DNA of 64,000 nt from JASHPR01 sp963815375 (GTDB lineage Bacteria; Actinomycetota; Actinomycetes; Streptosporangiales; Streptosporangiaceae). Below the pieces are notes generated by a model. That model was not told where the DNA came from and made no database searches. It worked only from the letters and a program-made list of their open reading frames with translations. Numbering within the stretch: position 1 is the stretch's first letter; each line of letters starts with the position of its first letter. The stretch covers positions 620,001 to 684,000 of the forward strand of contig CAWFGX010000004.1 in assembly GCA_963815375.1 (NCBI GenBank). The letters are read 5' to 3'. Below, one piece after another: positions 8,635 to 15,757 of this stretch. The position numbers were made by a program, and so were the translations under genes.

Positions 8635-9818
8635 GTCGCCCCCCTGGGCCGCGTTGAAATTCGATGCACGCCAACGTAGGTACAGCGCCGTTCGCGTAGC
8701 GTTCGGGTGGTTTCGTTCGTGAGAACTGGGATCGGAACTCGCGAACAAAACCACCATGGTGCTGCCCACCGCCTAGAACTGACCGCAGCCCGTTGGTTAG
8801 CGCTGGACGGTATGGCGGGGCCTGGTGGCGGGTGGCCTGCTGGCTGGCGGGGGGGTCTGGTGCCGGGCGGGGGATGGGCGCCAGGGTGTAGTTCCAGGCG
8901 CCGTGGAAGTCGTGGCGGGTCATGACCCGCTGTTCGAGGTCGCGCATCTGCTGGTCGCTGACTTTGATGCCGTCGGGGTAGCTGCCCAGGTCGAGGCGGG
9001 CGGTGACGGTCAGTCCGGCGGCGGTGGCGGTGGCGGCGATGGTGCTGATGATGACCTGGTAGCTGGCCAGCGGGCGGGCGCGCCAGGTGCGGGAGATGTG
9101 GCAGAACAGCCGGTGCTCGATCGTGTTCCACTTCGAGGTGCCGGGCGGGAAGTGACACACCGTGATCTGCAGGCCGGCATCGGCGGCCAGGGCGGCCAGG
9201 GCGGCCTTCCACGCCCGGGTGCGGTAGCTGTTCGAGCCGCCGGCGTCGGCGGTGATCAGCAGCCGCCGGGCGTGCGGGTACCGGCCTGACCCGTGTTCCT
9301 GCCACCAGCGGCGGACCGATTCCACCGCGAACGCCGCGGTGTCGTGATCGGTGCCGACGTTGACGAACCCGGTATTAGCGCCCACGTCGTAGACGCCGTA
9401 AGGGATCGCGATACCGGTGTCCGGGCCAGGGAAGTCGTGGTCGCGGACCCGCCGCGGCTGCCCGGCCAGCCGCCATTCCCGGCCGGGCCGCGCATAGGGG
9501 CCGACCAGCTCTTTCTTCTTAGTGTCCACGCTGATCACCGGGTCTCCCGCCGCCAGGTGCTGCTGCGCCGCCTGGCTGATATAGCCGAACTGGGCGTCCC
9601 GGTCCGGATGCTGCCGGCCCTCCATCGTGCGGGAGTTGCCCTGCAGGCTGAACCCCTCAGCCGCCAGCAGCTGCCCGACGACGTTCCTGCCGCACTGATG
9701 CCCCCGGCGGCCCAGCTCAGCGGCGATATCCCGCAGCGACAGCGTGGTCCACAGCAGCGGCGACCCCGGATCCCCCCGCACCGAGGCCTCCACCAGCCCC
9801 AGCAGCGCCGGCCGTAAT
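8597..9818 (-). pseudogene. ISAzo13-family transposase remnant, both ends missing
   Basis: The frame carries the core of an ISAzo13-type DDE transposase: SPLLWTTLSLRDIAAELGRRG, GFSLQGN, HPDRDAQFGYI, PVISVDTKKKELVG (first D), ITADAGGSNSYRTRAWK (second D) and HFPPGTSKWNTIEHRLFCHI (catalytic E). It ends at the usual FHGAWNYTL near base 8880. Upstream, an in-frame TGA at 9819-9821 cuts off the roughly 100 N-terminal residues expected. Downstream, the frame simply runs on into the 5' end of the oxidoreductase gene, past where the protein should stop. No terminal inverted repeats were recognised. It is best read as a decayed insertion. Confidence 0.8.
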
Positions 9819-10011
9819 CAAGACCCCCCGAAACCACCCGCGGGCGCCGTGGCAGCGGATCTGATCGATCGCATCCTGAGCGGCACCTCGGCGGCCGGCC
9901 CGCCGTGTCTGGCGGTGCGTCATTACTTGACGAGGCGGCGACGGGATCATAGCGTCTGTTTCATGGCTTACACCTGTTATACGCGTAAGGCTTGCAGGTA
10001 AGGACGGGGAC

Positions 10012-10572
10012 ATGGCGAAGCCGGGGACCACGCGTGTCGAGAAGCACGTCAGGTCGCTTTTTCCTGACGGCGTGATCAGCCGGGTCCAGGTGCTGGAGTA
10101 CGGGGATGACCCGGCGGTAGAGCCGGGAGATGTCGCGGTCCGGGTCTTCCTCCCCTGGCCGGACCAGCCGGGGGGCGGGGAAGTGGACGAGGAGATCGTC
10201 GGTTCTTTCGAGAAAGCCAACCGCGAGCGCCTCAGTAAGCTGAACGGGGAACTGCCCCCCGTGATCGCTTGGGTGGAGTTCCAGGCTGACAGCCCGGACG
10301 GGGCAGAGAAGCGCCGCCGTCATGTCCTGAAGATCGGCCGCGGGGGCCGGGCCGCTAAGCCGCTGGATGACGCGGCAGAGGACCTGACCCCCGTCATGAC
10401 GCGGCTCGGGCCTGCTGACCTGGCGACCGTGGACACGCTGATCACCGCGGGCATCGCGGGCAGCCGCGCGGAGGTGCTGCGCTGGGCGGTGGGCCGCATC
10501 CGCGAGAACCCGGCATACGCGCAGCTGCAAGACCGGGTGCGTGAGATCAGCGAGCTTAAAGCCCGGTTCTGA
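10012..10572 (+). CDS. Hypothetical protein with a ribbon-helix-helix-like C-terminus
   Basis: 186 residues with a GGGGAC ribosome site before ATG 10012. The N-terminal 110 residues show no motif I know; they include a run of acidic and Pro/Gly residues and a strongly basic patch (EKRRRHVLKIGRGGR). The C-terminal 60 residues (TRLGPADLATVDTLITAGI then GSRAEVLRWAVGRI) have the strand, helix, turn and helix pattern of ribbon-helix-helix or CopG-like DNA-binding antitoxins. It lies between transposase debris and a truncated gene, with a small second frame 61 nt downstream. An antitoxin-like role is inference. Confidence 0.55.
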   Translation: MAKPGTTRVEKHVRSLFPDGVISRVQVLEYGDDPAVEPGDVAVRVFLPWPDQPGGGEVDEEIVGSFEKANRERLSKLNGELPPVIAWVEFQADSPDGAEKRRRHVLKIGRGGRAAKPLDDAAEDLTPVMTRLGPADLATVDTLITAGIAGSRAEVLRWAVGRIRENPAYAQLQDRVREISELKARF

Positions 10573-10633
10573 CCGGGCCCGGCTGACCCGCAGGGACCAG
10601 GTGACCCTCTGCAGGGACGATAAGGAGGCGGCC

Positions 10634-10714
10634 GTGGGACCGGCGACGGCAGATCGCATCCAGCGGTTGATCGATGCTGAGGCGGCGGAGCGTTTCGCTC
10701 CGGACGCGGCGTAG
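10634..10714 (+). CDS. Short frame with strong ribosome site, probably the 5' stub of a lost gene
   Basis: GTG at 10634 sits 5 nt after AAGGAGG and encodes 26 residues (MGPATADRIQRLIDAEAAER and six more) ending at a TAG. The last part of the frame lies at or inside the edge of the thioredoxin-reductase remnant on the other strand, so this looks like the start of a second gene of the 10012 operon that was cut off by the rearrangement. It may still be translated as a micropeptide, but nothing supports a function. Confidence 0.35.
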   Translation: MGPATADRIQRLIDAEAAERFAPDAA

Positions 10715-11502
10715 ACCGCGGCCGTAAGCCCGGCCGGCCCGGCCCCGACGATCACGACATCACACTCGCTGACATCACTGGAGACGGTTCCGCCGGTCGC
10801 CTCTATGACCTGCGTGGGCGTCGGCCGTACCATCGTGTAGCCGTCATGACGGATCACAACCGGCAGCCGTGACGCATCCAGGTGCTTGTCCTTCAGGAGG
10901 AGGCGGCCCTGCTCGCTGTCGGCATCGTGGAATCGGTACGGCTCGCCGAAGCGGGTCATCAGTTGCTGCAGCTCATGCGTATCGCGATCGTTGAGCCCTC
11001 CGGTGACCTGAAACAAGTCGAAGCCGGCGTGCTGGTCCTTGGCCCATTCGGCCAGGAACCCGCTGATTTCGCGGTACAGATCCTGCTCGAGCACCCACGG
11101 CTTGGTCAGGTGATAGTCGGCCTGGCCCAGCATCATGGCCTGGACGATGGGGCTGCGCGCCGAGTAGTCGCGCTCGGCTAGCAGTACCCGCTTGGCTAGC
11201 GGGTGGGTCCTGTGTACCCGCGCCAGGAACTCAGTCCCCGGCATCTCGCTCATGCCATGAGCGGCAATAACCAGCGCGACCTGCTGGGACTCATCTGCCA
11301 TCCGGCGCAGCGTAGCCAGCCCCGCGGCCGCCGAGGACTCACCAATCACCTGGAAGTCCTCACCGAACCGCCGGCCGAGATCGTCCCGAAGCGCCTGGAC
11401 CACCCCGATGTCGTCATCGATGGCGAACAGGACGGGCCGTGCCCTCAGTTTGCTGTCCGCCGTTTTCCGCGTCGGCGGCGCCCCGAACGATGCCGCGTTC
11501 AT
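10700..11502 (-). pseudogene. 5' half of a fused response regulator/thioredoxin-reductase-like gene
   Basis: From ATG 11502 (GGGGGG just upstream) the protein begins with a receiver-like domain: VLFAIDDDIGVVQALRDDL (acidic pocket), a loop where the phospho-Asp position reads AAH, and ADYHLTKPW (conserved Lys). A thioredoxin-like segment follows, then CDVVIVGAGPAGLTAAVYAAS, the FAD Rossmann motif of a thioredoxin reductase. After that Ser the sequence stops resembling the family (GAKRSAASAS) and the remaining 300 or so residues are absent. Intact members are about 550 residues. The break point is at about 10700, against the operon of the 10012 gene. The upstream regulator MarR (11628) is co-directional. 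Confidence 0.75.
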
Positions 11503-11627
11503 CTGGCCCCCCGGATACCTAGCCGCGTTGATGCACCACGAAACTAGGCCGCGCACCGTTCGCCCAGCGTTCGGTCCGCAGCGCTTCGCTGCGGGGATCT
11601 GCATCAAGGGTCCTGACGAAGCCAGGA

Positions 11628-12086
11628 TCATGGGTCGAGCGCTCGCAGCAGGCCGCGCAGGACGTTTACCGCCGCTGTGAGTTCCCTGGGGTCGATCGCG
11701 TCCCACATAGCGGCGCGCGAGGTCTGCGTGAGCGCGTCGCCCCGGCGGACGAGGGCGGTCCCCGCCTCGGTCAGGGCGACGGCGTGCTCGCGGCGGGTGT
11801 GTGAGGCCACCCGCGCGGTCATCAGGCCGGCCGCCACGGCGCTGTCGATCTGGCGGCTCACGGTGCCCTTGGTGAGCCCCAGCCGGTCGGCGACGGCCTG
11901 CTGGCTGAGCGGGCCAGGGTGTGCGTCCACCACCGAAAGCACCAGGAACTGGGCCAGCGATATGCCCAGCTCGCGCCGGAACAGCGCCTCGCCCTGGCGG
12001 TCCATCAAGCCGGCGACGCGGCGGACGAGGTACCACAGCGTGGCCGGCTCGTCCGGCAGTTCGTCAGGCAGGGTGCTCTGGTTCAT
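11628..12086 (-). CDS. MarR-family transcriptional regulator
   Basis: 152 residues from ATG 12086; a longer frame to 12134 would run through the operator and is not preferred. The winged-helix core reads FRRELGISLAQFLVLSVVDAHPGPLSQQAVADRLGLTKGTVSRQIDSAVAAGLM, followed by the wing (SHTRREHAVALTEAG). It is divergent from the NAD(P)H oxidoreductase at 12176, and the 89-nt gap holds a perfect 9-bp inverted repeat, the usual arrangement for a MarR repressor of a quinone or electrophile-reducing enzyme. A ligand or thiol switch cannot be inferred from sequence. Confidence 0.88.
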   Translation of the reverse strand: MNQSTLPDELPDEPATLWYLVRRVAGLMDRQGEALFRRELGISLAQFLVLSVVDAHPGPLSQQAVADRLGLTKGTVSRQIDSAVAAGLMTARVASHTRREHAVALTEAGTALVRRGDALTQTSRAAMWDAIDPRELTAAVNVLRGLLRALDP

Positions 12087-12115
12087 AGCCGCAGCATAGC
12101 GTAAGCGTTTGACAT

Positions 12116-12141
12116 GCAACGGTTTCTTATGCAACCGTTGC
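12116..12141. promoter_or_regulatory. Probable MarR operator
   Basis: A perfect 9-bp inverted repeat, GCAACGGTT and AACCGTTGC, separated by 8 nt, lies between the divergent MarR and oxidoreductase genes, 30 nt before the MarR start and 34 nt before the reductase start. Arm length, spacing and position fit a MarR dimer site controlling both genes. Confidence 0.7.
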
Positions 12142-12175
12142 CATCGAAACTAAACGCCGCACCGGAGAGGACCCG

Positions 12176-12799
12176 ATGAGAGTCCTAGTAGTGCTCGACC
12201 ACCCCTACACCATCGCCTCGGCCGACAACGTGCCGCACCGGCGCAGCTTCTCGGCCGCGGTCGCCGCCGCCGCCCTCCGCGGCGCCCGGACAGCCGGGCA
12301 TGAGGTTGACCTGATCGACCTGGCCGCCGACGGCTTCCAGCCCGCCATGACCCGTCAGGACCTGGCCGCCTGGCGGCAGGGCCGCGCCGTCGACCCGCTG
12401 GTCCTGGACTACCAGCGGCGGCTGCTGGCCGCCGGGCACCTGGCATTCGTGTTCCCCGTGTGGTGGGAGGCGATGCCCGCAGCCACCAAGGGATTCCTCG
12501 ACCGCGTGCTGACCAAGGGCGTGATGTACGAGGAGCTCCCCGGCGCCAAGGGCAACCCGTTCCGCAACCGCATGACCAGCCTCCGCGGGGTCAGCGTCCT
12601 GTCGGTCATGACCACGCCGGACAAGGCCTACCGCTGGTGGTACCGCGACCCGCTCACCAAGATCATGTTCAAGGGCACCTTCGCCAAGATCGGCGTCAGG
12701 AACCTCCGCTGGACCAACTACGCCAGCGTCACCGGCAAGACTCCCGAGCAGCGCGACCAGATGCTTCAGCAGACCGAGCAGGCTTTCGCGGCGCTGTGA
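12176..12799 (+). CDS. NAD(P)H-dependent oxidoreductase, flavodoxin-fold quinone reductase type
   Basis: 207 residues with GGAGAGG 9 nt before the ATG. It is a flavodoxin-like NQO1/MdaB-type protein: MRVLVVLDHPYT at the first strand (FMN/FAD phosphate loop), GHEVDLIDLAADGF, HLAFVFPVWWEAMPAATKGFLDRV (the conserved PxWW/xxPA segment) and KGTFAKIGV. Family members reduce quinones or other electrophiles in two-electron steps using bound flavin. The divergent MarR gene and the palindrome between them suggest induction by a substrate-like compound (inference). Confidence 0.88.
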   Translation: MRVLVVLDHPYTIASADNVPHRRSFSAAVAAAALRGARTAGHEVDLIDLAADGFQPAMTRQDLAAWRQGRAVDPLVLDYQRRLLAAGHLAFVFPVWWEAMPAATKGFLDRVLTKGVMYEELPGAKGNPFRNRMTSLRGVSVLSVMTTPDKAYRWWYRDPLTKIMFKGTFAKIGVRNLRWTNYASVTGKTPEQRDQMLQQTEQAFAAL

Positions 12800-13062
12800 C
12801 ATCGCCCCGATCATGTCGGCGTTCTCTGACGGGACTTCTCGTTCCGGGTAGGTAGTTCAGCCGCCGGATAGCTGCCGAACGGCAGATTGGCTAGCGCTGG
12901 CCGGGCGTGGTCCCGCGTACCACTTTTGGCAGACCCGAGGCACTGCCATCATTTGGTCAATGTTTGACGAGGATAAGGGAAATGCCCGATGTTATTAGTT
13001 AGCCATTCCTGGGAAATGAGCGTGGCGGGCCGGGTCATGAACGGCCCGTACGGGAAAGCTCA

Positions 13063-14184
13063 ATGACGGGAAGAATAATGTCCGGAAAAAGCTGGAACGC
13101 CGCCCCGGTCAGGCGGTCCTCAATCGGTAACATCGTGATTCGGGCGGTGGTGACCGTGGGGCTGCTCGGGGTCACGACGGCGTTTGTGGCCAGCCGGACA
13201 ACGGCATGGCACCGCGTGACTGGAGTGGCCTTCGGTCCGTATGCCGCCCAGGCTGCGACCCGGGTGCGCGCAGAACCAGAGCCGCCGCTGCGCGTTCTGT
13301 CGGTTTCCCCGGCTAGCAGCGCCGAGCCAGTGACCGCCTCCGACCCAGTGCGCGTGGTCTTCTCGGCCGCGCTGGCGGCAGGGTCGCCGCTGCCGACGTT
13401 CAGCCCACCGGTCGCCGGCCAATGGCATGCGACCGCCGGCGCCCTGGTATTCACCCCGGCGGTCCCGTTCGGGCCCGCCACCGAGGTGACGCTGCGGGTC
13501 CCGGCTGGTTCCGCCGGCGTTCGCTCAGTCGCGGGCGCCGCGCTGGCCCGGCCGGTGGCCGCGGTGTTCCAGGCCGGAGGCTGGTCCACACTCCGCCTCG
13601 AGCGGCTGCTCGCCCAGCTTGGCTACCTCCCGCTGACCTGGGCTCCGTATCCCGGCGCGCTGACCAGCCAGTGGCAGCCTGGAACGCCGGGCGTCATTCT
13701 GACTGGGGCGATCATGGCCTTCCAATCCGATCGCGGGCTGCCGATGACCGGCGGCGTGACCACCGGGCTGTGGCAGGCCCTGCTCGCTGCGGCGGTCAGC
13801 GGCCAGGACAGCCCGCACGGCTACACCTACGCCCTGGTGAACAAAGCGCTGCCGCAGACGCTGACCGTCTGGCACGACGGGCAGGTCGTCTTTCACGGGC
13901 TAGCGAACACCGGCGCTCCGCCGACGCCGACCCCCGACGGCACGTTCCCGGTGTACCTGCGCCGCCCGTCCCAGGTCATGCGCGGGCTGCTGCCGGACGG
14001 CGCGCCCTACGCGGAGCCTGCCGACTTCGTCTCGTTCTTCGACGGCGACTACGCGGTGCACAGCATGGAGCGCGCCTCCTACGGCTCTCCGCAGAGCCTG
14101 GGCTGCGTCGAGCTGCCCCTCGACGAGGCACAGGAGGTGTGGCCGTACCTCACCTACGGCAGCCTGATCACAGTCAATGGCTAA
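13063..14184 (+). CDS. Secreted L,D-transpeptidase with Ig-like and peptidoglycan-binding-like modules
   Basis: 373 residues. A basic start and a hydrophobic segment (VIRAVVTVGLLGVTTAFVAS) give an uncleaved anchor or signal. Residues 75-165 look like an Ig-type module (PPLRVLSVSPASSAEPV, RVVFSAALAAGSPL). A peptidoglycan-binding-like helix bundle follows (LERLLAQLGYLPL, IMAFQSDRGLPMTGGVTTGLWQALL). The YkuD catalytic domain ends with HSMERASYGSPQSLGCVELP, holding the catalytic His and Cys. It would cross-link or modify peptidoglycan outside the membrane. ATG 13078 is an alternative start. The stop overlaps an in-frame extension of the next gene, suggesting co-transcription. Confidence 0.88.
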   Translation: MTGRIMSGKSWNAAPVRRSSIGNIVIRAVVTVGLLGVTTAFVASRTTAWHRVTGVAFGPYAAQAATRVRAEPEPPLRVLSVSPASSAEPVTASDPVRVVFSAALAAGSPLPTFSPPVAGQWHATAGALVFTPAVPFGPATEVTLRVPAGSAGVRSVAGAALARPVAAVFQAGGWSTLRLERLLAQLGYLPLTWAPYPGALTSQWQPGTPGVILTGAIMAFQSDRGLPMTGGVTTGLWQALLAAAVSGQDSPHGYTYALVNKALPQTLTVWHDGQVVFHGLANTGAPPTPTPDGTFPVYLRRPSQVMRGLLPDGAPYAEPADFVSFFDGDYAVHSMERASYGSPQSLGCVELPLDEAQEVWPYLTYGSLITVNG

Positions 14185-14224
14185 CAGGCGGAGAGCGCCT
14201 GCCGCCAGCTGCAAGGATTCTGGT

Positions 14225-14980
14225 ATGGGGGTCGCGGCTGACCGTCCCGGCGGCCTGCTGCGCGCGGCCGCAGCGGCTCACCGCCGGATGCTGGCTACGG
14301 CGAGCCGGATGACCGACGATGACTGCCACTTGCCCTCGCTGCTGCCTGGATGGAGCCGGGGTCACGTGCTGACTCACTGGGCGCGCAATGCTGACGGCCA
14401 ATCGCGCATGCTGCTGGCGGCGATTCAGGGGGAGGTCGCCGCGCAGTATCCAGGGGGTGATGTGCAGCGCGAGAGTGATATCGAGGCTGGGGCTGCGCGG
14501 CCTGCCCGGGTGATCCTCAGTGATGTCCGCACAGCCATCGACAGGATCGAGGACGTGTGGCGCCGGATGCCGGCTGATGCATGGTCGCGGCCAACCGCGG
14601 CCCGGATCGGTTCGCGTCCTGCCTGGGTGTCAGTGTGGGCGCGGTGGCGGGAGAGCGAAATCCACCACGTAGATCTGGATGCTGGTTACGTGCATGGCCA
14701 CTGGCCGGCCGAGTTTGTGGACCTGCTGCTCCCCCGGGTCATGCCCACCCTGCCCGCCCGGCTGGATGGGGAGATCACTGTGCAGGTGGATGGCATCGAC
14801 CGTGATCCGCCGGTAACTGAGCTGCCGGGGAACGCGACCGGGGGCCTGGTGATCGTCCGAGGGCCCGCGTCGGCCATATTGTGCTGGCTCGTCGGGCGCG
14901 CCTCCGCCGCCGCGGGCGATCTGGAGGTAACCCGCTCCGGGCAGGCTTGGGAACTGCCCCGCCTCCGACCGTGGGCGTGA
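14225..14980 (+). CDS. Maleylpyruvate isomerase-family, mycothiol-dependent-type enzyme
   Basis: 251 residues; ATG 14225 is favoured by AAGGA 7 nt upstream over the extension to 14177. The DinB-like metal-binding half contains the diagnostic PGWSRGHVLTHWARNADGQSR and later WRESEIHHVDLDAGY, which supply the His/Glu/His ligands. The C-terminal sterol-carrier-like half ends with a GPASAILCWLVGRA motif. Family members use mycothiol for isomerisation or conjugation; the substrate is unknown. It follows the transpeptidase gene by 41 nt. Confidence 0.85.
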   Translation: MGVAADRPGGLLRAAAAAHRRMLATASRMTDDDCHLPSLLPGWSRGHVLTHWARNADGQSRMLLAAIQGEVAAQYPGGDVQRESDIEAGAARPARVILSDVRTAIDRIEDVWRRMPADAWSRPTAARIGSRPAWVSVWARWRESEIHHVDLDAGYVHGHWPAEFVDLLLPRVMPTLPARLDGEITVQVDGIDRDPPVTELPGNATGGLVIVRGPASAILCWLVGRASAAAGDLEVTRSGQAWELPRLRPWA

Positions 14981-14981
14981 T

Positions 14982-15326
14982 AGCCAGCTCACGGCCGAAC
15001 CGGCTCGGCTGAGGCTGTGGGAGCTGGCGCACCGGTGCGCGCCACTCGCCGACCAGACCAGGCAGGAGCTGCTCGCGACCGGAGCCCGGCCCCGGCGTAC
15101 CGCCCTCACCAGCCCGGACGCGCTCACCAGCGCCGAACGGCGGGTTGCCGCCCTGGCCGCCGACGGCCTGTCTCATCGGCAGATCGCCCAGCACCTGTTC
15201 ATCGCCCAGCCAGCCGTGGAAACGCACCTTCGGCACGCCTTCAGCAAGCTCGCCATCACCTCCCGGGCCGAGCTGCCAGCGCAACTGAATGGTGACCTGC
15301 CCGCGGTAACTGGGCTCCCGGCCTAG
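14982..15326 (+). pseudogene. 3' remnant of a LuxR-family (LAL-type) ATPase regulator
   Basis: Directly after the stop of the upstream gene, a frame without any proper start encodes the typical end of a large ATP-binding LuxR regulator: LRLWELAHRCAPLADQTRQELL, GARPRRTALTSPDALTSAE, and the GerE helix-turn-helix RRVAALAADGLSHRQIAQHLF, VETHLRHAFSKLAITSRAELPAQL. A full-length regulator has about 900 residues; only the last 115 or so remain. It is a second piece of LAL debris in the window (compare 41094-41676). Confidence 0.75.
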
Positions 15327-15517
15327 CCGCCGGCCACGCCTGGCCACAATGCCGGTGTAAGCTCTGCCTGCGGTCGGCGGCTGAGCAGGGAGCAGCTCGC
15401 GATCGCTGCGCGTAACTTTCCGGCCGCGGCGATGTGGTCGATGACGTGCGAAGGTTCGGGGCAGCCCGTTACGCTTTTCACCCGATCGCCGGTTAAATTT
15501 CGCGGAGCCAGGTACCT

Positions 15518-15757
15518 GTGTCTTTGACGCGGGCAGACGCACGGCGGGAAATGGAGACTAACGGCGGCAATGAATCGGCTTCACTGGTCTATGATCGCGG
15601 GGCCGCTGCCGGTCAACTCGCTGATCAGCGCGCTGCTCGCACCGGCCCCGCTCGCGGCTGGGCGCAACGCGCCGGGGTGCGGCTCGCTGAAGAGCTGGTC
15701 TTAGTGCCGGACTGGGTCGCCAGCCACCTGGAGGACATCACGGAGCGTGCACAGTGA
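15518..15757 (+). CDS. Small hypothetical protein coupled to the MprF-like gene
   Basis: 79 residues from GTG 15518 (ATG 15551 is an alternative). Its stop overlaps the GTG start of the next gene by 4 nt, arguing that it is translated. The sequence is charged, with an Ala/Arg-rich middle and an amphipathic end (RLAEELVLVPDWVASHLEDITERAQ). No family recognised. It may be a small partner of the membrane protein that follows. Confidence 0.45.
   Translation: MSLTRADARREMETNGGNESASLVYDRGAAAGQLADQRAARTGPARGWAQRAGVRLAEELVLVPDWVASHLEDITERAQ

Noticed and set aside
7261..8679. A 472-codon plus-strand frame
   Set aside because: Antisense to the second FAD oxidoreductase; no family motif.
13027..13047. 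Inverted repeat GGGCCG...CGGCCC before the L,D-transpeptidase gene
   Set aside because: Six-bp G/C arms are expected by chance at this composition and nothing else supports an operator.
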